The notes beneath the pieces were generated by a model. That model had not been told where the DNA came from and did not search any database. It saw only the letters and a program-made list of their open reading frames with translations. The position numbers and the translations under genes are program-made. Source: DATARH01 sp035507475 (lineage in GTDB: Bacteria > Pseudomonadota > Alphaproteobacteria > ATCC43930 > CGMCC-115725). Taken from it: a stretch of 12,061 bases of DNA. Where the stretch lies: positions 1 through 12,061 of the forward strand of contig DATJOB010000387.1 in the NCBI GenBank assembly GCA_035507475.1. The letters run 5' to 3'. Every line of letters starts with the position of its first letter. Position 1 is the first letter of the stretch. Shown here piece after piece: positions 1-7,387 of this stretch.

Positions 1-468
1 CCCGGCGAGCTTGACGCCGAAGCTGGTCGGTTCGGCATGAACGCCGTGACTGCGGCCGATCGTCGGCGTATCGCGATGCTCGAAGGCGCGCTTTTTGAGC
101 GCCGCCAGTACCAGGTCGAGATCGGCGAGGAGGATGTCGGCGGCCTGGGTCAGCTGCACCGCGAGGCAGGTATCGAGCACGTCGCTCGAGGTCATGCCCA
201 GATGGACGAAACGCGACTCCTCGCCGACATGCTCGGCGAGGTTGGTGAGAAAGGCGAGCGTCTCGTGGTGCAACTCGCGCTCGATCTCGCGGATGCGCGC
301 GACGTCGAACCGGCCGCGCTCGCGCAACGCCTTGGCGACGCCCTTGGGGATGACGCCGAGCTCTTCCTGGGCCTCGCAGGCGCAGGCCTCGATCTCCATC
401 TGGATGCCGAAGTAGTTCTCCGCCTCCCAGATGCGGGCCATTTGCGGGCGGCTGTAGCGCGGGATCAT
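1..468 (-). CDS. purB: Adenylosuccinate lyase, N-terminal part (cut by window start)
   Basis: PurB catalyses two fumarate-releasing steps of purine synthesis: SAICAR to AICAR, and adenylosuccinate to AMP. The minus-strand frame is open from an ATG at 466-468 to the left edge, giving 156 residues of a protein usually about 430 long. Visible family features are an N-terminal RYSRP (residues 4-8, substrate-phosphate binding region), TSSDVLDT (93-100), and GRSHGVHAEP (138-147) carrying the conserved histidine H141. The short N-terminus matches the Bacillus-type PurB class rather than the longer E. coli type. Its ATG overlaps the TGA of the upstream pseudouridine synthase gene by four bases (ATGA), so translation is probably coupled. 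The C-terminal signature loop lies outside the window and cannot be checked. The identification is firm. Confidence 0.95.
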   Translation of the reverse strand, partial: MIPRYSRPQMARIWEAENYFGIQMEIEACACEAQEELGVIPKGVAKALRERGRFDVARIREIERELHHETLAFLTNLAEHVGEESRFVHLGMTSSDVLDTCLAVQLTQAADILLADLDLVLAALKKRAFEHRDTPTIGRSHGVHAEPTSFGVKLAG

Positions 469-1205
469 GCGGTCACCGTCTCTGGCGCGGCCTCTTTTGC
501 CTCGGCGCGATCATAGCCCAGCCGAACCAGCGCCGCGAGCATGTGCGGCGGCGGCGGCGCAGTGACCGAGACCGCCGGCCGCGCCGGGTAGAGCGGGATC
601 GCGACGGCGCGGGCGTGCAGGTGCAGCCGCTGGCCGGCGGGCCCGCCATAGGTCGGGTCGCCGACGACCGGGCAGCCGAGCGCGGCGCAATGCACCCGGA
701 TCTGGTGGGTGCGCCCGGTTCGCGGCCGCAGCTCGAGCCAGGTCTCGCCGGCAGCGGCGCCGAGCACGCGGTATTCGGTCACCGCGCGCTGACCCGCGGG
801 GTCGATCTCCATGCGCCAGCCGACGCGCCGCGACGCGTCCTTGCGCAACGGCGCGTCGATCGTGCCCGCGGGCTCGGCCGGGTGGCCGGCGACCACGGCC
901 CAGTAGATCTTCTCGACCTTGCCGTCGCGAAACAGCGCGCCGAGCCGGCGCAGCGCCTTGGCGTGGCGGCCGAGCACCAGGCAGCCGCTGGTGTCGCGGT
1001 CGAGCCGATGCGCCAGCGCCGGCGGCTGCGGCAGGCCGAAGCGCAACAGCGGAAACCAATGCTCGAGATGCGCGCCGCCGCCCGGCCCGGCATGCACCGC
1101 AATCCCGGCCGGCTTGTCGATGACGACGATCAGCCCGTCGCGATAGAGAACGCGCTCGGGCAGGCCGGCGGGCAGCGTGTCGCAAAGCGGCGTGCGGGTG
1201 CTCAT
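465..1205 (-). CDS. RluA-family RNA pseudouridine synthase
   Basis: The 246-residue protein isomerises uridine to pseudouridine in rRNA or tRNA. The RluA-family active-site motif HRLDRDTSG is at residues 66-74, with D69 as the expected catalytic aspartate. Motif I (LIVVIDKPAGIAVHAG) is at 25-40, and the RTGRTHQIRVH and VGDPTYG blocks are at 162-172 and 181-187. There is no room for an N-terminal S4 RNA-binding domain, so it belongs with the short RluA/RluC-like forms rather than full RluD; the target uridine cannot be told from sequence. The start at 1205 has only a poor Shine-Dalgarno. Its TGA overlaps the purB start (ATGA). It is transcribed divergently from the cupin gene across a 106-base gap that holds an AT-rich patch at about 1206-1240. 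Confidence 0.93.
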   Translation of the reverse strand: MSTRTPLCDTLPAGLPERVLYRDGLIVVIDKPAGIAVHAGPGGGAHLEHWFPLLRFGLPQPPALAHRLDRDTSGCLVLGRHAKALRRLGALFRDGKVEKIYWAVVAGHPAEPAGTIDAPLRKDASRRVGWRMEIDPAGQRAVTEYRVLGAAAGETWLELRPRTGRTHQIRVHCAALGCPVVGDPTYGGPAGQRLHLHARAVAIPLYPARPAVSVTAPPPPHMLAALVRLGYDRAEAKEAAPETVTA

Positions 1206-1300
1206 TTGCTCTAGAAATTGGTGCGGTTGTTTGTTTTATCGAGGCTCGCGGCGGCCGGTCGCCGCCGGCGCGGCGCGGAGCGTCGCGAGGACCATCGAAC

Positions 1301-1308
1301 GGGAGGAG
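1301..1308 (+). promoter_or_regulatory. Shine-Dalgarno that fixes the cupin gene start
   Basis: GGGAGGAG lies three bases before the ATG at 1312, an unusually strong site for this window. It argues for that start rather than the upstream in-frame ATG at 1177, which would lie inside the opposite-strand pseudouridine synthase gene and add 45 residues outside the cupin fold. Confidence 0.8.
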
Positions 1309-1311
1309 CAG

Positions 1312-1845
1312 ATGTCGGCGCCAGCTTTGCGTCTCACGGTCGAAACCCATGTCTTTGCCGATGACGGCGCCATACCCAACAACCGGCTGCCGCTGGTGCT
1401 GTATCGCGGCGCGCTTGGCGCGGACGGCGATGTCGCGTCGCGCTGCGAGGCCATGTTCGAGGCGAACGGCTGGCCGCAGCCGTGGCGCAACGGCATCTAC
1501 GGCCACCACCATTACCACAGTACGGCGCACGAGGTGCTGGGGATCGCGCGCGGTTCGGCGCGCGTGCGGCTCGGCGGCGAAGGCGGCGCGAGCGTCGAGC
1601 TGCACGCCGGCGACGTGGTGGTGATCCCCGCCGGGGTCGCGCATAAGCGCGAGAGCGCCAGCGCCGACCTGCTGGTGATCGGCGCCTATCCGCAGGGACA
1701 GCGGCCCGACATCTGCCGGGCCGACCCGGCCTCGCACGACCGCTCGGCCGCCAATGTCGCGCGCGTCGCGCTGCCGGCGTCCGACCCGGTCACCGGCAGC
1801 GCGGCCCCGCTGCTCGATTGCTGGCGCGGCGCCGGTTCGCTATAA
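1312..1845 (+). CDS. Small cupin-domain protein (YjlB-like)
   Basis: The 177-residue protein is a single-domain cupin. Motif 1 is complete: HYH at residues 67-69, then E74 and G81, fitting HxH(x4)E(x6)G. Motif 2 is G100-D-V-V-V-I-P106-A-G108-V-A-H111, with the usual final Asn replaced by Ser. H67, H69, E74 and H111 should form the metal site. The overall layout, with an N-terminal PNN/LP-L-YRGAL region and a WRNGIYGHHHYHS block, resembles the uncharacterised YjlB group. No substrate or reaction is known to me. It is cytosolic, with no signal peptide or membrane segment. ndk follows 36 bases downstream, so the two may be co-transcribed. Confidence 0.88.
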   Translation: MSAPALRLTVETHVFADDGAIPNNRLPLVLYRGALGADGDVASRCEAMFEANGWPQPWRNGIYGHHHYHSTAHEVLGIARGSARVRLGGEGGASVELHAGDVVVIPAGVAHKRESASADLLVIGAYPQGQRPDICRADPASHDRSAANVARVALPASDPVTGSAAPLLDCWRGAGSL

Positions 1846-1881
1846 CCCGCGGCCGCGTATTGCACTGCAGCGAGCCGCCCC

Positions 1882-2304
<423 letters not shown>

Positions 2305-2340
2305 CGCCGCTGCCGCAGCGCCGCCACGGCGGAACGCGGG

Positions 2341-2469
2341 CTACAGCAGGAAGATCGCCATGCCGACCAGGATCAGCACCACCACCATGACCATGATCCG
2401 CATGAAACGGCAGAAGCCGAGCCAGGTTTGGCGGTGTCGTTCGAGATCGGCATCGACCGTCGATAGCAT
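2341..2469 (-). CDS. aa3-type cytochrome c oxidase subunit IV-like small membrane protein
   Basis: This 42-residue ORF starts at an ATG (2467-2469) preceded by GGGGA (2474-2478, minus strand) and ends in TAG. Residues 1-24 are polar and include HRQTWLGFCRFMR; residues 25-42 form one hydrophobic segment ending in MAIFLL. The layout of short polar head, a TWxGF block, one helix and no tail matches the alphaproteobacterial aa3 oxidase subunit IV family (COX4_pro_2), single-helix accessory subunits of the terminal oxidase. I see only this resemblance, as the protein is too short for catalytic residues. It lies 39 bases downstream of purN on the same strand and may share its transcript. No other oxidase genes are in the window. 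Alternatively it is an unrelated small membrane protein. Confidence 0.75.
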   Translation of the reverse strand: MLSTVDADLERHRQTWLGFCRFMRIMVMVVVLILVGMAIFLL

Positions 2470-2508
2470 GTCGTCCCCACGCGAAAATCCTTATTGCGCC
2501 TGTATAGC

Positions 2509-3171
2509 CTAACCGCCCGGCGAGGCAAGCGGCTCCGCGGGGTTGAGCGCGGCGAAGAGGGGCGCGCCCGCGCCCGCGGCAAACACCCGGTCGCCGTCGA
2601 TCCGCAGCCGGCCCTCGGCGTAAAGCCGGATCGCCCAGGGGTAGAGGCGGTGCTCGGCGGCGAGGATGCGGGCGGAGAGGCTCGCTTCGTCGTCGCCGTC
2701 CTCGACCGGCACCACGGCCTGCGCGACGATTGGCCCGCTATCGACCGCAGGGCGGACGAAATGCACCGTGCAGCCGGCAAACTTGACCCCGGCCGCGAGC
2801 GCCTGGCGCTGCGCATGCAGCCCCGGGAAGGCCGGCAGCAGCGAGGGGTGGATGTTGAGCATGCGGTCGCGCCACGCCTCGACGAAGCCCGCGTCGAGAA
2901 GCCGCATGAAGCCGGCGAGAGCGACGAGCTCGACCCCGGCCGCCTGCAGGATGCGGTCGGCCGCCTCGGCGAAGGCCCGCCGGTCGGCGATGGCGACGAC
3001 ATGTCGCGCGACGCCGGCGGCCTCGGCGCGCGCCAGACCCGCCGCGTCCGCCCGGTTGCTGATCGCGCAGACGATCTGCGCGGGATAGGCCGGGTCGGCG
3101 GCGGTGTCGAGCAGCGCCTGCAGGTTCGAGCCGCGGCCCGAGATCAGCACCCCGATCCGCAGCCGCGCCAT
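2509..3171 (-). CDS. purN: Phosphoribosylglycinamide formyltransferase (GART 1)
   Basis: PurN transfers a formyl group from 10-formyl-tetrahydrofolate to GAR in purine synthesis. The 220-residue protein shows the phosphate loop SGRGSNLQAL (11-20), LNIHPSLLPAFPG (105-117) with catalytic N106 and H108, and VHFVRPAVDSGPI (136-148) with D144. These are the same three positions as in the E. coli enzyme. The start at 3171 is chosen because MARLRIGVLISGRGSN is the normal N-terminus and AGGGAAGG lies just upstream. The frame stays open to 3399, but the added residues are low-complexity and would run into the divergent gene. purM, often adjacent to purN, is not here. The C-terminal tail after about residue 195 is Ala/Pro-rich and less conserved. 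Confidence 0.97.
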   Translation of the reverse strand: MARLRIGVLISGRGSNLQALLDTAADPAYPAQIVCAISNRADAAGLARAEAAGVARHVVAIADRRAFAEAADRILQAAGVELVALAGFMRLLDAGFVEAWRDRMLNIHPSLLPAFPGLHAQRQALAAGVKFAGCTVHFVRPAVDSGPIVAQAVVPVEDGDDEASLSARILAAEHRLYPWAIRLYAEGRLRIDGDRVFAAGAGAPLFAALNPAEPLASPGG

Positions 3172-3302
3172 GCTTGCACCTTCCCTCTGCGCCGGGTCGC
3201 CGCGACGGGCTGTCATGGCGTCATCTGCAAATCTGCGGTATGACCAACCCGTCGCGGTCGGGAGCCCGCGAGGATAGGGGAACGGGGCGGTTTGCCCAAG
3301 CG

Positions 3303-4457
3303 ATGTCGGCGATGGACCTGAGGTCGGCGAGCGTCGCCGGCCGGCGCGGCGCGGCCCTCGCGCTGGCGCTTTTCCTCGGACTGCTCGGCGCGGCGCCACG
3401 GGCCGCGGCGGATGACGACCCGTTCACCGCCACCGTCACCGTCGACGCCACCTCCGACAGCGCCGCCAAGGCGCGCGACATCGCCCGCATGGACGGGGCC
3501 CGCCGCGCGCTCAACGCCGTCGTCGAGCGGCTCGCCGGCGGGGCGGCAAACGCCAAGCCGCTGAAGCTCAGCGACAACCAGGTCACCGATCTGGTGGCGA
3601 GCTTCGAGGTCGCCAACGAGAAGATGTCGGCGGTCCGCTACGTCGCGGACTACACCTATCATTTCAAGCAGGCCGAGCTCAGGAAGGCGCTGCAGAGCGC
3701 CGGCATCGCCATCGCCGCCGACGCCACCGCCGCCACGGGCGCCACAACGGGGTCGGGCAAGTCGGCGGTGGTGCTGCCGGTCTACCAGGACGGCGCCCAG
3801 GCGATGCTGTGGGACGATCCCAACCCGTGGCGCCAGGCCTGGTCGCAGCGCCCGGCGGCGGGTGGCGGGACGACGCTGCTGCTGCCGCTCGGCGATGTCA
3901 GCGACCTCTCGACGATCGATGCCGACAAGGCGCGCTCGGGCGACGCCGCGGCGCTCGCCGCGATCGGCAAGAAGGAGGGCGCCGACGACGTGCTGGTGAT
4001 GCTCGCTGTGCCGCGCGCGGCGAGCGACAAGCCGGGGGTCGACGTGACCGTGCGGCGCTATCGCGCCGGGCAGTTCGTCGACGTCCACACGGATTCGATC
4101 GACGCCAACGCCGGGGAGGGTGAGGACGCGCTGATGCAGCGCGCCGTCGGCGCCATCGCCGCCGACCTCGACAATGGCTGGAAGAACGCCAAGGACACGC
4201 TGGCCAGCCAGCAGGGGAGCCTTGTCGTCGTCGCGCCGATCACCAGCCTCGAAGACTGGATCAAGCTGCGCGAGGGGCTGTCGGGGCTGCCCGCGGTGCG
4301 CAAGCTCGACCTGCGCTCGCTGTCGCGGCAGGAGGCGACGGTCGAGATCCAGTATGTCGGCACGCTCGATCAGCTGAAGGCGAGCCTCGCCTCGATCAAG
4401 CTCGGCCTGGAGGGCGGCGATCCGGTGTGGCGGCTCGCGCGTTCCGGCGCCGGCTAG
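3303..4457 (+). CDS. DUF2066 family exported protein of unknown function
   Basis: The 384-residue protein begins with a clear signal peptide: RR at 14-15, a hydrophobic core at about 17-30, and a likely cleavage after A36 (AAA before DDD). The mature part should be periplasmic. It matches the DUF2066 family by its start (TVTVDATSDSAAKARDIARMDGARRAL, residues 42-68) and its position next to purN and hda, an arrangement I recall from other Proteobacteria. A low-complexity Ala/Thr stretch sits near residues 140-150. No catalytic motif is visible and no function is established. In-frame ATGs at 3174 and 3240 are possible starts but would put a long polar stretch before the signal peptide; ATG 3312 is also possible. 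It heads a four-gene run, with the next gene 26 bases downstream. Confidence 0.82.
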   Translation: MSAMDLRSASVAGRRGAALALALFLGLLGAAPRAAADDDPFTATVTVDATSDSAAKARDIARMDGARRALNAVVERLAGGAANAKPLKLSDNQVTDLVASFEVANEKMSAVRYVADYTYHFKQAELRKALQSAGIAIAADATAATGATTGSGKSAVVLPVYQDGAQAMLWDDPNPWRQAWSQRPAAGGGTTLLLPLGDVSDLSTIDADKARSGDAAALAAIGKKEGADDVLVMLAVPRAASDKPGVDVTVRRYRAGQFVDVHTDSIDANAGEGEDALMQRAVGAIAADLDNGWKNAKDTLASQQGSLVVVAPITSLEDWIKLREGLSGLPAVRKLDLRSLSRQEATVEIQYVGTLDQLKASLASIKLGLEGGDPVWRLARSGAG

Positions 4458-4483
4458 CGGCGCGCCCGCACGGCCGCTCGGCG

Positions 4484-5044
4484 ATGACCCGCCTGGGCCT
4501 CAATCTGCCGAACCTGATCACGCTGTCGCGCCTGATGTCGGTGCCGCTGATGATCTGGCTGATCGTCGGCGAGCGGTTCGGCGTCGCGTTCTGGGTGTTC
4601 GTCGCCGCCGGGTTCAGCGACGCGCTCGACGGTTATATCGCCAAGCGCTTCGACTGCCGCACGCGGCTCGGCGCGCTGCTCGATCCGGCGGCGGACAAGG
4701 CGCTGCTGTCGAGCGTCTATGTCGCGCTCGGCAGCGCCGGCCAGCTTCACGACTGGCTCGTCATCCTGGTCGTATTTCGCGACGTGACGATCATCGGCGG
4801 CTTCGTGCTGCTGCAAACGCTTGCCGCGCCGCGCAAATTCGACCCGCTCTACATAAGCAAGCTCAATACGCTGGTGCAGATTGCGCTGGTCGGATATGTG
4901 CTGGGGCGGCTCGGCGTGGGGTTTCCGGACGGCGCGTTGACCGACATCTTCGAAGCCATCACGGCGGTGACGACAGTGGCGTCGGGGCTTTCCTACCTGG
5001 TGCGCTGGGCGCACATCCTGTCGGGCGCGGAGCAGACGCCGTGA
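4484..5044 (+). CDS. CDP-alcohol phosphatidyltransferase family membrane enzyme (PgsA/cardiolipin synthase-like)
   Basis: The 186-residue integral membrane enzyme transfers a phosphatidyl group from CDP-diacylglycerol to an alcohol. The CDP-alcohol phosphotransferase signature is complete: D46-A-L-D49-G50-Y-I-A53-K, then G63, D67 and D71. The second residue of the usual AR pair is Lys, which family members tolerate. The start NLPNLITLSRLMSVPL is typical of PgsA-like proteins. Hydrophobic segments lie at about 18-44, 73-85, 91-112, 126-146 and 153-176. The acceptor (glycerol-3-phosphate as in PgsA, or phosphatidylglycerol as in a cardiolipin synthase) cannot be decided from sequence. The ATG at 4484 was chosen because the alternative at 4427 lies inside the preceding gene. 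Its TGA overlaps the next GTG start (GTGA), suggesting coupled translation. Confidence 0.92.
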   Translation: MTRLGLNLPNLITLSRLMSVPLMIWLIVGERFGVAFWVFVAAGFSDALDGYIAKRFDCRTRLGALLDPAADKALLSSVYVALGSAGQLHDWLVILVVFRDVTIIGGFVLLQTLAAPRKFDPLYISKLNTLVQIALVGYVLGRLGVGFPDGALTDIFEAITAVTTVASGLSYLVRWAHILSGAEQTP

Positions 5045-6135
5045 GCGGGCGCTCCTACCGGCTCGTCTTCTGGCTCGCGGTCATCGTGCTGGCCTTTGTC
5101 GCGCTCGGGCTGCTGCAGAGCATCCTCTTGCCGTTCGTCGCCGGCATCGTGATCGCCTATATCCTCGCGCCCGCGGTGGCCCGGCTGGAGCGCTGGGGGC
5201 TCGGCCGCAGCCTGGCGAGCCTCATCGTGCTGATCGCCTTCCTGATCGGCGTCGCGCTGGTCCTGACGCTGCTCGTGCCGCTGATCCAGAGCCAGGTCGT
5301 GGCGCTCGTCGCCAAGGTGCCGGCGCTCGTCAAGTTCCTCCAGGGGCAGCTCGGCCGCGCCATGCTGATCCTGCGCGAGCAGCTGCCGGCAGACCAGATG
5401 GCCAAGCTGCAGGACATGGTCGGCGCCAAGCTGGGCGAGGCGCTGGCATGGATCGCCTCGCTGTTCCAGAGCCTGCTGACCAGCAGCATCGCGATCCTCA
5501 ACATCGTCTCGCTGGTCGTCGTGACGCCGATCGTCACCTTCCTGCTGCTGCGCGACTGGGAGAAGATGGTCGCGCAAATCGACGCCTACCTGCCGCGCCA
5601 GTCGCTCTCGACCGTGCGCCAGCAGGCGCGGATCGTCAGCGAGACGCTGGTCGGCTTCATCCACGGCCAGGCGCTCGTCTGCCTGATCCTGGCGCTCTAC
5701 TACGGCACCACGCTGACCTTCGCCGGCCTCGATTCGGGGCTGGCGCTCGGCCTCCTGATCGGCGTCCTGGCGATCATCCCGATCCTTGGCGGCTTGACCG
5801 GGTTCGTGCTGGCGGTCGGCCTCGCCGCGTCGCAATACGGCACCTGGCGGGAGGTCATCACGGTCTGCATCATCTTCGCGGTGGGGCAGACGGTCGAAGG
5901 CAACGTGCTGACGCCGAAGCTGGTCGGCGACCGGATCAACCTGCACCCGGTCTGGGTGATGTTCGCGCTGTTCGCCGGGGCGACCCTGTTCGGCTTCGTC
6001 GGCGTCGTGTTCGCGGTGCCGGCCGCGGCGGTCGTCGGCGTGCTGGTTCGCTTCGCGCTGCTGCGCTACCGGCGCAGCGCCGTCTACGACCCGCGCCAGC
6101 CCGACGCGGTCCGCGGCCTGACGCCCTATCGGTGA
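5041..6135 (+). CDS. AI-2E family (PerM-like) transporter
   Basis: The 364-residue polytopic inner-membrane protein belongs to the AI-2E/PerM family. Hydrophobic segments are at about 8-47, 58-82, 143-171, 207-228, 232-262, 271-282 and 302-341, with an amphipathic stretch at about 85-140, as is usual in the family. Conserved blocks are LAIIPILGG (243-251), VEGNVLTPKLVGDRINLHP (285-303) and GFVGVVFAVPAAA (318-330). Characterised relatives export the signal AI-2 or act as sodium/proton antiporters; which applies here is unknown. The start is GTG, overlapping the preceding stop by four bases. Its own stop lies seven bases before the hda start. Confidence 0.93.
   Translation: MSGRSYRLVFWLAVIVLAFVALGLLQSILLPFVAGIVIAYILAPAVARLERWGLGRSLASLIVLIAFLIGVALVLTLLVPLIQSQVVALVAKVPALVKFLQGQLGRAMLILREQLPADQMAKLQDMVGAKLGEALAWIASLFQSLLTSSIAILNIVSLVVVTPIVTFLLLRDWEKMVAQIDAYLPRQSLSTVRQQARIVSETLVGFIHGQALVCLILALYYGTTLTFAGLDSGLALGLLIGVLAIIPILGGLTGFVLAVGLAASQYGTWREVITVCIIFAVGQTVEGNVLTPKLVGDRINLHPVWVMFALFAGATLFGFVGVVFAVPAAAVVGVLVRFALLRYRRSAVYDPRQPDAVRGLTPYR
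6131..6135 (+). promoter_or_regulatory. Shine-Dalgarno for the TTG start of hda, overlapping the transporter stop
   Basis: GGTGA contains the TGA stop of the transporter gene and sits seven bases before TTG at 6143. The in-frame upstream sequence offers no better start, and the nearby GTG at 6132 hits a stop four codons later. The arrangement suggests re-initiation by ribosomes finishing the transporter. Confidence 0.55.
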
Positions 6136-6142
6136 CGCCGTC

Positions 6143-6841
6143 TTGACGACGCCGCTGCCGCCGGCGCAGCACGCGCTCGACCTGCGGTTCGCGCCGCGCC
6201 TCGGGGCCGCCGACTTCCTCGTCTCGGACAGCAACCGCGAGGCGTTCGAGCGGATCGGGCGGTGGCCCGACTGGCGCCCGCCGGCCCTGGTGCTCTACGG
6301 GCCCGCAGGCAGCGGCAAGACGCATCTCGCGCATCTCTGGTGCGAGCGCGCCGGCGCGGCGCTCGTCGCGGGCGACAGCGTGACGACCGGCGACGCCGCG
6401 GCGCTCGCCGGCAACCTGGCGGTCGACGACGCCGACCGCGCCGCCGAGACGCCGCTCTTCCACCTCTACAATCTGTGCCGCGAGCGCGGCGGCAGCCTGC
6501 TCCTGACCGCGCGCGCGCCGCCGGCGGCGCAGCGCATCGCGCTCGCCGACCTCGCGTCGCGCCTGCGCGCGCTGCCGGTCGTCGCGCTCGGTCCGCCCGA
6601 CGACGCACTGCTCGCCGCGGTGCTGGTGAAGCATTTCGCCGACCGGCAGATCGGCGTCGAGCCAAGCGTCATCGCCTATCTGCTGTCGCGGATCGAGCGC
6701 AGCTTCGCCGGTGCTGCGGCGATCGTCGCGGCGCTCGACCGGCGCGCGCTCAGCGCCCGCCGGGCGGTGACGGTGGCGCTCGTCCGCGAGGTGCTCGCCG
6801 CCGCCGACGCGCCGCTCAATCCCGACCGCCCAGCGATTTGA
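6143..6841 (+). CDS. hda: Hda/HdaA-like DnaA-homologous regulator of replication initiation
   Basis: The 232-residue AAA+ protein is DnaA-like but lacks the DNA-binding domain IV, which is the Hda architecture. With the beta clamp, Hda stimulates ATP hydrolysis by DnaA and prevents re-initiation. Walker A is GPAGSGKTH (53-61), Walker B is LAVDDAD (92-98), sensor 1 is LLTAR (120-124), the probable arginine-finger block is DLASRLRA (136-143), and sensor 2 lies around RIERSFAGA (183-191). An N-terminal QHALDL (9-14) resembles the QxxLxL clamp-binding motif. It starts with TTG, the only plausible start. Its last 26 bases overlap the end of the opposite-strand sixA gene. The family assignment is firm; the role in this organism is inferred. 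Confidence 0.9.
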   Translation: MTTPLPPAQHALDLRFAPRLGAADFLVSDSNREAFERIGRWPDWRPPALVLYGPAGSGKTHLAHLWCERAGAALVAGDSVTTGDAAALAGNLAVDDADRAAETPLFHLYNLCRERGGSLLLTARAPPAAQRIALADLASRLRALPVVALGPPDDALLAAVLVKHFADRQIGVEPSVIAYLLSRIERSFAGAAAIVAALDRRALSARRAVTVALVREVLAAADAPLNPDRPAI

Positions 6842-7334
6842 CGGTGACGTAGTCGAGGATCGCGTGGCGTCGGTCGCCGATCGCCGCCCAGGGCGTGGCG
6901 ATCGCAAAGCTGACCCGCACCCCGGTCGGGAACTTGCCCTCGGCGAGCGCCTGGGCGGCGGGCGCGTCGGGCTCGGCAAGCGCCATCGCCAGCTCGTGCA
7001 GGCCGGGGTTGTGGCCGATCAGCAGGAGCGCGGCGACGCGCTCGTCGACCCGGCGCAGGCGCTGCATCAGCCGCGCCCGGCTGGCGAGGTAGAGCCCGTC
7101 CTCGTAGAGCACTTGCGGCGGCTCGGCGAAGCCGGCGAGCGCCAGCTCCGCGGTTTCGCGGGTGCGCAGCGCCGACGAGCACAGCACCAGATCGAGCCCG
7201 GCGAGCGCCTGCGGCAGGCTGTCGCCGACGAGACGCGCCGCGGTCCGGCCGCGCCTGTTGAGCGGCCGCTCGTGGTCGTCGGCGTCGTCGTCCCAGCTCG
7301 ACTTGGCGTGCCGCAGCAAATGCAGGCGGTGCAT
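6816..7334 (-). CDS. SixA-type histidine phosphatase
   Basis: The 172-residue single-domain protein of the histidine phosphatase superfamily has LLRHAKSSW (6-14) with phospho-accepting H9, RPLNRRGR (23-30), SSALRTRET (53-61) with R57, and LLIGHNPGLHEL (104-115) with the second catalytic H108. The short RHAKSSW form is typical of SixA-like phosphohistidine phosphatases. E. coli SixA dephosphorylates phosphohistidine in phosphotransferase or phosphorelay proteins; the target here is unknown. The start at 7334 is supported by GGAGGG (7342-7347) seven bases upstream, better than the in-frame ATG at 7382. The gene is 53 bases downstream of the dehydrogenase on the same strand and its end overlaps hda by 26 bases. 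Confidence 0.92.
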   Translation of the reverse strand: MHRLHLLRHAKSSWDDDADDHERPLNRRGRTAARLVGDSLPQALAGLDLVLCSSALRTRETAELALAGFAEPPQVLYEDGLYLASRARLMQRLRRVDERVAALLLIGHNPGLHELAMALAEPDAPAAQALAEGKFPTGVRVSFAIATPWAAIGDRRHAILDYVTVKSLGGRD

Positions 7335-7387
7335 CGGCGAACCCTCCGCCGCGCCGGGGCGCGGCCCTGCCGCTCGAACCATGTCCG

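Noticed and set aside
1206..1311. Possible divergent promoters in the AT-rich patch between the pseudouridine synthase and cupin genes
   Set aside because: TTTTAT (1234-1239) could serve as a -10, but no -35 hexamer lies 16-18 bases upstream on the plus strand, and nothing better appears on the minus strand.
1177..1311. Upstream start for the cupin gene at 1177
   Set aside because: It would overlap the divergent gene, add non-conserved residues, and ignore the strong GGGAGGAG site before 1312.
511..1737. A 408-codon minus-strand frame across the pseudouridine synthase and the cupin gene
   Set aside because: It is out of frame with one conserved gene and antisense to another. Its product is Arg/Ala-rich with no domain.
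2309..2332. Two small GC hairpins (GCTG-CCG-CAGC and CCGC-CACG-GCGG) between ndk and the small oxidase gene, as a possible terminator
   Set aside because: The stems are only four pairs each and no T-run follows on either strand. Such pairs are common by chance at this GC content.
4993..6234. A 413-codon minus-strand frame opposite the AI-2E family transporter
   Set aside because: It is antisense to a clearly conserved membrane protein. The Asp/Arg/Gln/His-rich product is the typical mirror of hydrophobic codons.
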